This document shows positions 17,595 to 26,088 of a stretch of 64,000 nt of DNA, piece after piece. The stretch covers positions 3,207,501 to 3,271,500 of the forward strand of contig CP081303.1 of assembly GCA_019720755.1 (NCBI GenBank), in the 5' to 3' direction. The position numbers and the translations under genes are program-made. This stretch comes from Prolixibacteraceae bacterium (GTDB lineage: Bacteria > Bacteroidota > Bacteroidia > Bacteroidales > Prolixibacteraceae). Positions within the stretch are counted from its first letter, which is position 1; the number at the start of each line of letters is the position of its first letter. Under the pieces are notes generated by a model that did not search any database, was not told the origin of the DNA, and was given only the letters and a program-made list of their open reading frames with translations.

Positions 17595-18359
17595 TTATCC
17601 TTTGGTGATTATACCATTCCCATTTATATTTTCTTTTACTTCTGCTCCTCCATAATATTTCACTTTGCCATAGCCATCAATAGTGATGTCAAGAAGCTTG
17701 TTTGCATAGACGATAGCTTTAGAAGCATTTTTTTGATTCACGATCACGGTATCTGCCTTTACTCCTGGCATATTTACTGTCCCATTTCCAATTTGGTTAA
17801 TGTGAACATAATTAGCTGTTCCTTGCAAAGATATTTCTCGAGAATTATCTGAATGTATGAAGATAGAGTCAGATGTGATTTTAGGGATTGCTATTTCGCC
17901 AACATTCGTAGTGGAGATATGAATATTTTTTGCCATAAATGGGCTCTTCCCAATGACTCTTCCACCTTCAATTTTAAAAGTGATGTCGTTATTTTTCGTA
18001 TCCCAAGGACTAATAACTAATTGACTTTTACTTAGAGTTGTAATATTCGAAACATTCGGAATTGTAATATAGACAACAGGTGTTATGTTACGGTAATCAT
18101 CTTGAGGTAGTTTCAAATCCCAAACTCCATCCACAACTTTTTTGTTTGTTAAATCAATGATATTCTGTTCAGATGTAATAGCCACTGAGCTTATATCGCC
18201 TTGTTTTAACTCTACTTTATATGGCCAGTGAATAATGATTTGATCAAATTCATCGATCTCAACTTTTTGCGCTTCAACTACTGGTCCTTTCCCTTCTGTA
18301 TACTCCGTGGCACATGAGCATAGGGTGATTAATGCTAGAAATAGAAATATTTTGTTCAT
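17595..18359 (-). CDS. DUF2807/GIN-domain lipoprotein
   Basis: A 254-residue predicted lipoprotein. The signal peptide ends in a lipobox LCSC with Cys16 as the acylation site. The body consists of short beta-strand repeats with regular hydrophobic spacing (for example FDQIIIHWPYKVELKQGD, ITIPNVSNITTLSKSQLVIS, GNGTVNMPGVKADTVIV) as in the putative head domain GIN/DUF2807 family, which forms a right-handed beta-helix-like fold at the cell surface. The function is unknown. It stands alone, convergent to fcl. Confidence 0.8.
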   Translation of the reverse strand: MNKIFLFLALITLCSCATEYTEGKGPVVEAQKVEIDEFDQIIIHWPYKVELKQGDISSVAITSEQNIIDLTNKKVVDGVWDLKLPQDDYRNITPVVYITIPNVSNITTLSKSQLVISPWDTKNNDITFKIEGGRVIGKSPFMAKNIHISTTNVGEIAIPKITSDSIFIHSDNSREISLQGTANYVHINQIGNGTVNMPGVKADTVIVNQKNASKAIVYANKLLDITIDGYGKVKYYGGAEVKENINGNGIITKG

Positions 18360-18484
18360 CCTTTAAGATTTTTTTGTTGTGCCGCTACATTTAAGAATAT
18401 ATGATAAAAGTAATGCAAGTTTTGTAAAGTCCAATTTAGAAAGTATTAATAGTACAAATAAACATTTCAGATATTGATTTTTGC

Positions 18485-18492
18485 TAAATTTG
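18485..18492 (+). promoter_or_regulatory. Candidate -7 element before meaB
   Basis: TAAATTTG matches the Bacteroidota -7 consensus TAnnTTTG and lies 33 bp before the meaB start. No good TTTG element is seen at the expected upstream distance, so the call is weak. Confidence 0.35.
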
Positions 18493-18525
18493 TGTACAGA
18501 ATTTTATCGTTTAAAGTAATATCCT

Positions 18526-19632
18526 ATGAGTAGCAAAAAGAATGGTCATCCAGAGAATGATCCCCAATATAAAGGTTTGGCTGTTAATAGTGGTGTCGCA
18601 CAGCCAGAGATTGTGAACCAAAGTGCTGTTGAGCGTTTTTTAAAAAAACGTCGTTCTTTACTCTCTGTAGATGAGTATGTTCAAGGTATATTAGATCAAA
18701 ATATTACGATTTTAAGTAAGGCTGTAACCTTAATAGAGAGCAGTAATCCAAAACATCAAAAGATTGCACAAGAGGTAATTAAGAGATGTTTGCCTTATTC
18801 TGGGAAGTCGATACGTATCGGTATTACTGGGGTTCCTGGTGCTGGAAAAAGTACTTTTATCGAAGCATTAGGAAAACATGTAACAGATAAAGGACATAAA
18901 CTAGCTGTTTTAGCTATTGATCCATCGAGTGAACGTACCAAGGGAAGTATTTTAGGTGATAAGACTCGTATGGAAGATTTGTCATCTGATCCCAATGCTT
19001 ATATTCGTCCTAGTCCCTCTGCTGGTTCTTTAGGAGGGGTGGCTAGAAAAACAAGAGAGACTATTATTCTAGTGGAAGCGGCAGGTTTTGATACGATATT
19101 TATTGAAACTGTAGGAGTTGGTCAATCTGAGACTGCAGTACACTCTATGGTTGACTTCTTTTTACTGATACAGATTGCAGGAGCTGGTGATGAACTACAA
19201 GGAATCAAAAGAGGTATTATGGAGATGGCTGATGCCATTGCGATAAATAAAGCAGAGGGAGATAACGAACACAAAGCGGGACTAGCGGCAACACAGTATA
19301 GAAATGCTTTGCATCTATTTCCTAAACCAAAGTCTGGTTGGCTGCCTAAAGTTTTGACTTGTTCTGCTCTTTATAAGTTGCGAATTGAAGAGGTTTGGGA
19401 AACGATGCTTGATTACCTATCATTTACTCAGGATAATAAGTATTTTGACCATAGACGCTCTGAGCAAGATAAATATTGGATGTATGAGACTATAAATGAG
19501 AGACTGAAAAATGATTTTTATCATAATCCTGAGATAAAAGCAATACTAAGTAAGTATGAGCAAAACGTGGAGATGGATAAAATATCTTCTTTTGGCGCAG
19601 CGAAAGAGTTACTAGATATATACCATAAATAA
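18526..19632 (+). CDS. meaB: MeaB-type GTPase, methylmalonyl-CoA mutase chaperone
   Basis: A G3E-family P-loop GTPase (ArgK/MMAA type) that guards methylmalonyl-CoA mutase by gating adenosylcobalamin loading. It has an N-terminal helical extension, the P-loop GVPGAGKST at about 102-110, the acidic switch region LAIDPSSERTKGSILGDKTRM, an ETVGVGQSE switch segment and the base-recognition NKAEGDN. The C-terminal dimerisation arm is present, and the length of 368 is normal. The mutase genes are not in the window, so the partner must be encoded elsewhere. Confidence 0.94.
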   Translation: MSSKKNGHPENDPQYKGLAVNSGVAQPEIVNQSAVERFLKKRRSLLSVDEYVQGILDQNITILSKAVTLIESSNPKHQKIAQEVIKRCLPYSGKSIRIGITGVPGAGKSTFIEALGKHVTDKGHKLAVLAIDPSSERTKGSILGDKTRMEDLSSDPNAYIRPSPSAGSLGGVARKTRETIILVEAAGFDTIFIETVGVGQSETAVHSMVDFFLLIQIAGAGDELQGIKRGIMEMADAIAINKAEGDNEHKAGLAATQYRNALHLFPKPKSGWLPKVLTCSALYKLRIEEVWETMLDYLSFTQDNKYFDHRRSEQDKYWMYETINERLKNDFYHNPEIKAILSKYEQNVEMDKISSFGAAKELLDIYHK

Positions 19633-19651
19633 ATTTGCTATTTTATTTTTA

Positions 19652-19697
19652 TGAAGCATACTCTAAGACCTTAGGGTATGCTTCATTAAATTTTTTG
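19652..19697 (+). terminator. Terminator after meaB
   Basis: A 16-position stem with one mismatch (TGAAGCATACTCTAAG against CTTAGGGTATGCTTCA) has a two-base loop, followed after a few bases by TTTTTTG. It sits between meaB and a convergent small gene and may serve both. Confidence 0.75.
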
Positions 19698-19717
19698 TTT
19701 AATGTCTTCGCAAGATA

Positions 19718-20032
19718 TTAATCCTTTTGCTTTTTAAATATAATATTGACACGGAATTTCGAATCACTTGCTGATAACTCGATATCATCTCCTCCTCCAA
19801 CTCCAATAGTTCCTGAATTCGCATTGTACGAGTCTTTGTAATCATAACCTAGTTCATCCATAACATTAAATAGATCCGAAGATGTTCTTACACGACGTCC
19901 ATCTTTTGTTTCGAGATAGTCAAGTAGTTCTTCCAATTGTGGCTTATATGGAGACTTCTTCCAATCGATTGACATCCCAATACCACCTAGAAGTTTTGTG
20001 TTTTCAATTGTAATAACAATGTAATTAGGCAA
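19718..20032 (-). CDS. Small hypothetical protein, probably the 3' part of a frameshifted secreted-protein gene
   Basis: I do not recognise the family. The readable part runs from a TTG at 20032. The first ATG in frame is at 19975 and would give 85 residues starting MSIDWKKSPYKPQ. The protein is hydrophilic, with a predicted helix (PQLEELLDYLETKDGRR) followed by a Gly-rich turn (TIGVGGGDDIEL) and a C-terminal beta strand (FRVNIIF). The segment before MSIDW (NYIVITIENTKLLGG) looks like real protein rather than noise. A signal peptide in another frame starts at 20117. The simplest reading is one secreted protein broken by an indel. Alternatively it is a functional cytoplasmic 85-residue protein. 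Confidence 0.5.
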   Translation of the reverse strand: MPNYIVITIENTKLLGGIGMSIDWKKSPYKPQLEELLDYLETKDGRRVRTSSDLFNVMDELGYDYKDSYNANSGTIGVGGGDDIELSASDSKFRVNIIFKKQKD

Positions 20033-20048
20033 TTAAGATACATCAGGC

Positions 20049-20117
20049 TTATATAAGTGTATTTCCAAATACAGTTGTAGTTGCAATTAAGGCTATAAGA
20101 ACTAAAATTTTTTTCAT
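20049..20117 (-). pseudogene. Orphan signal-peptide fragment, 5' part of the broken secreted-protein gene
   Basis: Reading from the ATG at 20117 gives MKKILVLIALIATTTVFGN and then TLI and a stop: a textbook signal peptide with lysines, a hydrophobic core and a small-residue cleavage region. It lies 17 bp before, and one frame off from, the reading frame at 19718-20032. No stand-alone role is known for a 22-residue leader, so it is best read as the 5' end of the same gene. Confidence 0.55.
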
Positions 20118-20677
20118 AACAGAATGATTTATTTATTAACATCTATATCTGTATAATTCTATGAATTTTTATTTCATATTTAATGTATTTTAACATAATG
20201 AGTATTTGTCTTTATACAATAGAATGTTCTATTAATTAAAGAATAGAATTGTACTTCAGGCAACTATATTGGTTGATCATTCAAAAACAGAACTTTCAAT
20301 AATATTTTAACTATTTTATGTACTATTTGATTCTATCTGAAATTAAATAGTTTAATTAAATGTCAAATTACTATTGAAAAGTTTAAAAACTAATAAATCA
20401 ATTACTTTGGGGCTGTTGTGCTTACATTTTTAATCATTTATGGTAATTTTGTTGTTGATAAAAGTCATGTGAAATATAATTTTATTAATTTTGTAGCTCA
20501 TACCCATGATAATATGGCTTAGGAAAAGTTGCTTTCAAATTGTAAGTGATACATATTGTAGCACTTGTATCTAAAGAATGATTCCTAAAAGAGTATTGTC
20601 CTATTTATCATCTGATTGATCACAAAATATTTAGGTTCAATGTTGATAGAATTTGAAATTTATAATTGTTGAGACAA
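20118..20677. other. 560-bp gene-free region before lysC
   Basis: A very AT-rich stretch between the divergent small gene and lysC. An open stretch at about 20397-20522 (reading VVLTFLIIYGNFVVDKSH in the plus frame) has a membrane-helix-like composition but no good start and no recognisable homology, so I do not call it. I see no lysine riboswitch-like or attenuator-like structure I could defend. Confidence 0.4.
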
Positions 20678-21991
20678 ATGAAAGTATTGAAATTTGGAGG
20701 AACTTCTGTTGGATCAGTTGACAACATGAAGACAGTAATGGATATAGTTACTGATGGAGAAAAAAAGGTTGTAGTCCTTTCTGCAATGTCTGGTACAACC
20801 AATACTTTGGTTGAAATAGCAGACTATCTTGCGAAGAAGAACAAAGACTCTGCTCGTTTTGTCATCAGCAAATTAGAGAAACAGTACTACCAAACAATTC
20901 GTGAATTATATAAATCAGAAGATATTATTGAACGAGCATTCATGATTGTTGAGGATTGTTTTGATACAATTAAATCATTTACTTCAGGAGTTTTTACTGA
21001 GGCAAGTGAAAAGAATATATTAGCACAAGGAGAGATTATCTCTTCGAATTTATTTAATCTATTATTGGTTCAAGAAGGGTATAAATCTACTCTGTTATCA
21101 GCTTTAGATTTTATGAAGATAGATAGTGATAAGTCTGCGGACCAATTCTATATCGAGAAAAACTTATGTAGTCTTTTAGAGAATAATATTTCCTCTGATT
21201 ATTATATTACACAAGGTTTTATTTGTCTAAATAGTGACGATGAAATCGATAACTTACAACGTGGAGGATCTGACTATTCGGCTTCACTTATTGGTGCTGC
21301 TATCGATGCGGATGAGATACAAATTTGGACTGATATTGATGGTTTTCATAACAATGATCCTAGAGTGGTAGAAAAAACCAAAAAGGTGGATAGTCTCTCG
21401 TTTGATGAAGCTGCAGAGCTTGCATACTTTGGGGCAAAAATACTTCATCCTCAAACTGTTCTACCAGCAAAATTGGCAAATATCCCTGTTCGTTTGAAGA
21501 ATACCATGAATCGTGATGACGCAGGAACGATTATTATGAGCGATTCTAAAACAGAAGGGTTAAAAGCCGTTGCTGCAAAAGATGGTATCACTGCTGTAAA
21601 AATACGCTCTGGAAGAATGTTAAATGCTTATGGTTTTTTGAAGAACATATTTGAGATTTTTGAATTCTTTAAGACTCCTATTGATATGATTACGACTTCT
21701 GAAGTTGCAGTATCCGTGACTATTGATAATCCAACCAACCTGGAATCGATTATAATGGAACTAAAAGAATATGGTGATGTTGAGATTGATACAGATCAAT
21801 CTATCGTGTGTATTGTGGGGGATATGATCTCTTCCTCTCAAGGGTTGGCAATGAGTGTTTTTGATGCATTAGGTGATATTCCTGTACGCATGATCTCCTA
21901 TGGAGGAAGCGATCATAATATATCTCTTCTTATCTCTACGAAAGATAAAAAGAGAACTTTACAAGCAATTTCAGACAACTTATTAAATTAA
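20678..21991 (+). CDS. lysC: Aspartate kinase (monofunctional)
   Basis: It phosphorylates L-aspartate, the entry step to lysine, threonine, methionine and diaminopimelate. The N-terminal kinase domain starts MKVLKFGGTSVGSV and carries VVLSAMSGTTNTL, GFICLNSDDEIDNLQRGGSDYSA and TDIDGFHNNDPRVV. The C-terminal third holds two ACT-type regulatory repeats (KIRSGRMLNAYGFL, VCIVGDMI). At 437 residues it lacks a homoserine dehydrogenase part, so it is not the ThrA-type fusion. The ATG at 20678 is preferred to an in-frame TTG at 20666 because it gives the canonical N-terminus. It is followed 15 bp later by lysA, and the two form a lysine/peptidoglycan precursor unit. Confidence 0.94.
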   Translation: MKVLKFGGTSVGSVDNMKTVMDIVTDGEKKVVVLSAMSGTTNTLVEIADYLAKKNKDSARFVISKLEKQYYQTIRELYKSEDIIERAFMIVEDCFDTIKSFTSGVFTEASEKNILAQGEIISSNLFNLLLVQEGYKSTLLSALDFMKIDSDKSADQFYIEKNLCSLLENNISSDYYITQGFICLNSDDEIDNLQRGGSDYSASLIGAAIDADEIQIWTDIDGFHNNDPRVVEKTKKVDSLSFDEAAELAYFGAKILHPQTVLPAKLANIPVRLKNTMNRDDAGTIIMSDSKTEGLKAVAAKDGITAVKIRSGRMLNAYGFLKNIFEIFEFFKTPIDMITTSEVAVSVTIDNPTNLESIIMELKEYGDVEIDTDQSIVCIVGDMISSSQGLAMSVFDALGDIPVRMISYGGSDHNISLLISTKDKKRTLQAISDNLLN

Positions 21992-22006
21992 TATTGAGTC
22001 TTAATC

Positions 22007-23161
22007 ATGATTGATAGGAATATATTATCCAAATTATCAAATAAGAAAACCCCCTTTTACTATTACGATACATCTCTTCTACGTCGTACGATAGAATCGA
22101 TAAAGAAAGAGAGTGGTAAATATGGTTATCATGTTCATTATGCATTGAAGGCAAATACTCATGACGCAGTAGTGAAAGAGATGGTGTCTTCTGGATTTGG
22201 AGCTGATTGTGTTAGCGGTAATGAAGTACAATATGCTTCAGAGATGGGAATTCCATCGGAACGCATAGCCTTTGCTGGGGTTGGAAAAACGGATGAGGAG
22301 ATTCTAACAGCTCTTCGTGTAGGTATTTTTAGCTTCAATTGCGAAAGTATACCAGAGATCGAGGTTATCAACGAATTGGCTGCTAAAGAGGGGGTTGTTG
22401 CTCCTATAGCCATACGTATTAACCCAGATGTTGATCCTAAAACTCATGAGTATATTACTACAGGGTTAAAGGATAATAAGTTTGGTATTAATCATTGGGA
22501 CTTTGATGTGGTTGCAAGTAAGCTCAAAAAGCTAAAAAACATCCGATTGACAGGGATCCATTTTCATGTTGGTTCACAAATTACCGATATGAGTGTTTTT
22601 GAACAATTGAGTTTGAAAATTAATAAGATATCTGCGTGGTTTAAGGATAACGATTTTCAACTTCAACATATTAATGTAGGAGGAGGTCTTGGGATTAATT
22701 ATGATAGTCCTGCATCAGAACCTATTGCTGATTTTGCTGCTTATTTTAAAGCTTTCCATGAATATATTCAGCTTGAAGAGGGGCAAGAGTTACATTTCGA
22801 ACTAGGAAGATCTGTTGTGGCACAGTGTGGTCATTTGATCTCTAAAGTTTTGTATGTAAAGCAAGGTTTAGAGACTCAATTTATGATTCTTGATGCTGGA
22901 ATGACAGAACTTATTCGTCCTGCTCTTTATGGTGCTCATCACGATATTTCGGTATTGACTAGTGAGCTTGAAGAAGAGAAATATGACGTGGTTGGTCCTG
23001 TATGTGAATCTTCTGACGTATTCGCAAAAGGAGTGATGCTACCTAAGTCACAAAGAGGTGATATCATTGCAATTCACTCTTCTGGAGCCTATGGACAGAC
23101 AATGGCTTCATCATATAACATGAGAGATTTAGTTCTGGGGTATACCACAGAGGAATTATAA
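22007..23161 (+). CDS. lysA: Diaminopimelate decarboxylase
   Basis: It decarboxylates meso-diaminopimelate to L-lysine with pyridoxal phosphate. It is a fold-type III enzyme: an alanine-racemase-like barrel with the PLP lysine Lys48 in HYALKANTH, FHVGSQI and NVGGGLGINY for phosphate binding, ELGRSVVAQ, and the second-subunit cysteine in CESSDVFAKG. The length of 384 is slightly short for LysA but complete. It is cotranscribed with lysC and followed by a terminator. Confidence 0.94.
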   Translation: MIDRNILSKLSNKKTPFYYYDTSLLRRTIESIKKESGKYGYHVHYALKANTHDAVVKEMVSSGFGADCVSGNEVQYASEMGIPSERIAFAGVGKTDEEILTALRVGIFSFNCESIPEIEVINELAAKEGVVAPIAIRINPDVDPKTHEYITTGLKDNKFGINHWDFDVVASKLKKLKNIRLTGIHFHVGSQITDMSVFEQLSLKINKISAWFKDNDFQLQHINVGGGLGINYDSPASEPIADFAAYFKAFHEYIQLEEGQELHFELGRSVVAQCGHLISKVLYVKQGLETQFMILDAGMTELIRPALYGAHHDISVLTSELEEEKYDVVGPVCESSDVFAKGVMLPKSQRGDIIAIHSSGAYGQTMASSYNMRDLVLGYTTEEL

Positions 23162-23176
23162 AGTGATACAGATTGG

Positions 23177-23222
23177 AACAGCACAAGGGTGGAAATATTC
23201 CTCTTCTTGTGCTGTTTTTATT
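23177..23222. terminator. Terminator after lysA
   Basis: An 11-bp perfect stem (AACAGCACAAG and complement) with an 18-base loop, followed by TTTTTATTTTTATTG. It lies between lysA and a convergent lipoprotein gene. Confidence 0.8.
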
Positions 23223-23223
23223 T

Positions 23224-23601
23224 TTATTGTTTAAGTGGAATAAGTTCTACTGCAATATTATTGTTATCAAAACTTTTCCATGCTCCCGTTGGTGCATCAG
23301 TCAAGAATGCAAACCAGTTGAATAGAGCATCAAAGACAATCCATCCTGCTTGTACATCAGATCTTAAAAGAATATTCTCTGTCTTGTAGCCCTCTTTCTT
23401 AATCATGACTGTGTGTCCATCTTTACGTGTTACGTTAGAAATTACAGAGTTCTCTCCGGCATATTGTCCATCGACAAATATTTTAGAGTCTTCTGTTAAT
23501 GAACTGATATTAATTTGCTGCTTACTTCCATTAAAAATAAGAGCACATGAAGACATTGTACTTAATAAAATAAATACGAGTAGGAATCTTAAAATTTTCA
23601 T
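23224..23601 (-). CDS. Small PEGA-like lipoprotein
   Basis: A 125-residue predicted lipoprotein. The signal peptide MKILRFLLVFILLSTMSSC places the acylated cysteine at position 19. The middle (IFVDGQYAGENSVISNV..KDGHTVMIKKEGY) matches the PEGA-type beta-sandwich pattern, and the C-terminal part has a hydrophobic segment WIVFDALFNWFAFL followed by TDAPTGAWKSF. Proteins of this layout are common and uncharacterised in Bacteroidota. It has no obvious operon partner. Confidence 0.75.
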   Translation of the reverse strand: MKILRFLLVFILLSTMSSCALIFNGSKQQINISSLTEDSKIFVDGQYAGENSVISNVTRKDGHTVMIKKEGYKTENILLRSDVQAGWIVFDALFNWFAFLTDAPTGAWKSFDNNNIAVELIPLKQ

Positions 23602-24311
23602 CTTGAATATTAAGTTAATTTGTAATTATATGTTGAATATAGTAAATAAAAGTAAAATAAAGGGATGTCGTCTACAAGCTATTTCCCATTTATTGTTTTA
23701 AAGCAGAATGTATCTAATTATCATACAATATTTTCTAATTGAATATTGATTGAATAAAAACAACAATAAATTATTATTTGTTCGCTGGTATTTTTGATTT
23801 GGAAAATATTAAACATCCTTGTTTGGTCGTATGTGAAATGTTTTAGGGATTGTGCGTATAAAACGTTTTTCTATATAAGTTATATCCATAACTCTTAGAA
23901 CTTAGCTCTAAAAGTCTCTATACTTCGATATAATTGTCCTTTCTAACTATTCCTATCTCTATCGTGTAGGATATTTAATACCTTCTTCCCTCATTTTTGC
24001 GAATAAATAAGACTATATTATCAAATTTAGAATTCTACCAAGAGAAGTGTAAGAACTGTTTTCAGTATCCCTTCCGATACCCTTCCGATACCCATCAGTT
24101 ACCCTTTGGTTACTCTAACAGTAATCAAAGAGTAACTGATGGGTAGTTTAGTTGTACAGGAAAATAGGTTTAATATCGTTTAGAAGTACTTTGAAACGAG
24201 TTATATGAAGTCGTTATTTACTGAAGGTTATTGATTTGATCATTCTAGATCGTATTTGGTTCAGGCTATCGATATAGCCCAACAGAATGATCCATTAAAA
24301 ATGAAAGAGGG
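23602..24311. other. Gene-free region with a phased TACCC element
   Basis: About 700 bp with no convincing reading frame between two minus-strand genes. Its centre carries the phased repeat and hairpin described separately (24066-24160). The rest is AT-rich and pyrimidine-biased. Confidence 0.5.
24066..24160. repeat. 11-bp-phased TACCC repeat with hairpin
   Basis: TA dinucleotides recur at 24078, 24089, 24100, 24111, 24122, 24133, 24144 and 24155, exactly 11 bp apart. The first half reads TACCCTTCCGA, TACCCATCAGT, TACCCTTTGGT. The second half is the near-complement, so 24088-24112 and 24121-24145 pair as a roughly 25-bp stem with two mismatches. A related element lies at 52556-52650. It does not resemble a terminator because no T run follows. 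Confidence 0.7.
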
Positions 24312-24340
24312 TTTAGGAGTTGAAATATTCAACTCCTAAA
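24312..24340 (-). terminator. Terminator after rsmI
   Basis: A 13-bp perfect stem (TTTAGGAGTTGAA with its complement) with a three-base loop lies immediately downstream of rsmI on the minus strand, followed on that strand by a T-rich stretch (CTCTTTCATTTTT). Confidence 0.7.
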
Positions 24341-24346
24341 AAGTTA

Positions 24347-25036
24347 TTATTTTTTCTTCTTCTCGGGGATCTTCCCTTCTAAAACAATTACAAATTCTCC
24401 CTTAGGAGTTTTGTTTTCAAAGTGCGAAATCATTTCACTTACCGTTCCCCTGACTGTCTCTTCATATAGTTTGCTTATCTCTCTACTAACGCTCACCTTT
24501 CGATCTTCCCCAATAAACTCTTTAAATTGAGTGAGTGTTTTCACTACTCTATAAGGAGATTCATAGAAGATAATGGTACGTTCTTCGTCAGCTAACTCTT
24601 GTAACCTCTTTTGTCTTCCTTTTTTCTGCGGTAGAAAGCCTTCAAAACAGAATTTATCATTCGTAAGACCACTATTTACAAGAGCAGGAACAAATGCAGT
24701 TGCACCAGGAAGACATTCTATTTCAACATCATTTTCGATACAACTTTTAGTTAAAAGGTATCCTGGATCAGATATTGCAGGAGTACCAGCATCTGTAATT
24801 AGGGCAATGGTAACACCCGATTTGATCTCTAGAGCAAATCTCTCTGAGGTCTTATGTTCGTTAAATTTATGATGAGAAACACAACGAGTATCAATTTCAA
24901 AATGCTTAAGCAGTTTACTAGAAGTTCGAGTATCTTCTGCAAGAATTAAATCGACCTCTTTCAGAATACGTATCGCACGAAAGGTCATATCTTCCAAATT
25001 ACCAACAGGTGTTGGGACTAAATATAGTTTAGACAT
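24347..25036 (-). CDS. rsmI: 16S rRNA 2'-O-methyltransferase RsmI
   Basis: It methylates the 2'-hydroxyl of C1402 in 16S rRNA using S-adenosylmethionine. It is a tetrapyrrole-methylase-fold protein: YLVPTPVGNLEDMTFRAIRIL at the N-terminus, AEDTRTSSKLLKHF, ALITDAGTPAISDPGYLL (SAM loop), GATAFVPALVNSGL and FYESPYRVVKTL. The length of 229 is normal. It lies about 10 bp behind the coiled-coil protein gene on the same strand, so the two are likely cotranscribed. Confidence 0.95.
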   Translation of the reverse strand: MSKLYLVPTPVGNLEDMTFRAIRILKEVDLILAEDTRTSSKLLKHFEIDTRCVSHHKFNEHKTSERFALEIKSGVTIALITDAGTPAISDPGYLLTKSCIENDVEIECLPGATAFVPALVNSGLTNDKFCFEGFLPQKKGRQKRLQELADEERTIIFYESPYRVVKTLTQFKEFIGEDRKVSVSREISKLYEETVRGTVSEMISHFENKTPKGEFVIVLEGKIPEKKKK

Positions 25037-25046
25037 TTGTTGTGAT

Positions 25047-25925
25047 CTATTTATAGAATTTACATTTTATTTCTTCTAAGAAAGCTAAAAGAGTTGTCGA
25101 ATCCTGAAGATTTGGTGCCTCTAATAGGAATTCTAATGCTTCATCTTCTGATTCGGTAGTATTTAATTTTCCTAATATATTTTTATATAACGAGGTGTCT
25201 TCATTGAAAATTTCACGACAAAACATGATATTATCGTTGATATTAGGAGTTATTGCTCGTTCTTCGATAGGACCAAGAAGAGGTATTTTGGTTGGCTCTA
25301 ATTGTATGGAATTATAGGTTCTCTTTAGGTTTACAAGTATGGTTTGTTTACCAGTATTATCGGGAGTGTTTTTTTTATCTATTGTACTAGGTTCTGGTTT
25401 TACATACACCTGAGGATGTTGTACGTTTCGTTTATTCTCTTCTTCTCTTCGCTCTTCCTCTTCTTTTCTTTCTATTTCGCGACGAAGTTCTTCTCTTCGC
25501 TCTTCCTCTTGTTTTCTTTCTATTTCGCGACGAAGTTCTTCTCTTCGCTCTTCCTCTTCTTTTCTTTCTATTTCGCAACGAAGTTCTTCTCTTAGTTTTT
25601 CCTCCTGTTTTCTCTGAAGTTTCTGATGAAGTTTATCTTTCTGATCCTCTTTTTGTCCTTTACTACGTTTGTTTTCGAATTCTTTAAGAATCTTTTCTCG
25701 GATCTGTTCTAGCTCTTTTTGTTTGGATTCTTCCAAAGGGCTATTTTGACTTATAGGCAGTAGTAATTTTATGCTGCTAGCAATACTTTCACACTTATCT
25801 ACAACAGATTGAAGATGAATAGGAGAAATTTCATCATTAATTTCGAGATTATCTAATAGAAATTTTACATGATCGATATCTTCGCGTACAAAATGTAAAT
25901 GTTTTTTTGTCTGTTCCTTATTCAT
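25047..25925 (-). CDS. Coiled-coil protein with 16-residue charged repeats
   Basis: An unrecognised protein of about 292 residues. The start is set at MNKEQTKKHLHF because the upstream extension has no ATG and reads as noise. Residues about 1-75 form a helical N-terminal part, about 80-165 are a highly charged Glu/Arg/Lys coiled coil containing three 16-residue repeats of the type REELRREIERKEEEER, and the last 110 residues form an acidic helical domain (ILGKLNTTESEDEALEFLLEAP). It has no signal peptide or membrane segment, so it is probably cytoplasmic. It lies just upstream of rsmI in the same direction. The repeat region shows as a 48-bp tandem DNA repeat, so the copy number may vary between strains. 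Confidence 0.75.
   Translation of the reverse strand: MNKEQTKKHLHFVREDIDHVKFLLDNLEINDEISPIHLQSVVDKCESIASSIKLLLPISQNSPLEESKQKELEQIREKILKEFENKRSKGQKEDQKDKLHQKLQRKQEEKLREELRCEIERKEEEERREELRREIERKQEEERREELRREIERKEEEERREEENKRNVQHPQVYVKPEPSTIDKKNTPDNTGKQTILVNLKRTYNSIQLEPTKIPLLGPIEERAITPNINDNIMFCREIFNEDTSLYKNILGKLNTTESEDEALEFLLEAPNLQDSTTLLAFLEEIKCKFYK
25440..25610. repeat. 48-bp tandem repeat inside the coiled-coil gene
   Basis: Three close copies of a 48-bp unit (recurrent CTTCTCTTCGCTCTTCCTCTT on the plus strand) encode the charged 16-residue repeat. Differences between copies are few, which suggests recent expansion. Confidence 0.75.
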
Positions 25926-26088
25926 AAACAAGATTATTAGAAGAAAAATTGAATTTATTTCAAAGTTAGTAACAAACCTAAAAAACAACTATTTTTAAGC
26001 ATTACTTTTTTCATGAATACCATATGAAAAGGGCTGATAAGCTAATGTTTTAAGCAAGACTAGTTCCTTTGGTACAGAAGATTATCCA

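Noticed and set aside
20118-20677. Lysine riboswitch before lysC
   Set aside because: I could not find the expected multi-helix core motifs, and this riboswitch class is not typical of the phylum.
24088-24145. Rho-independent terminator
   Set aside because: The hairpin is long but no T run follows on either strand, and a proper terminator for rsmI lies at 24312-24340.
24066-24160. CRISPR-like repeat array
   Set aside because: The repeated units are only 11 bp with no spacers and include an inverted half, so it is not a CRISPR.
25344-25595. Phenylalanine/serine-rich plus-strand frame opposite the coiled-coil gene
   Set aside because: It is the antisense of the Glu/Arg repeats; the repetitive hydrophobic translation is an artefact.
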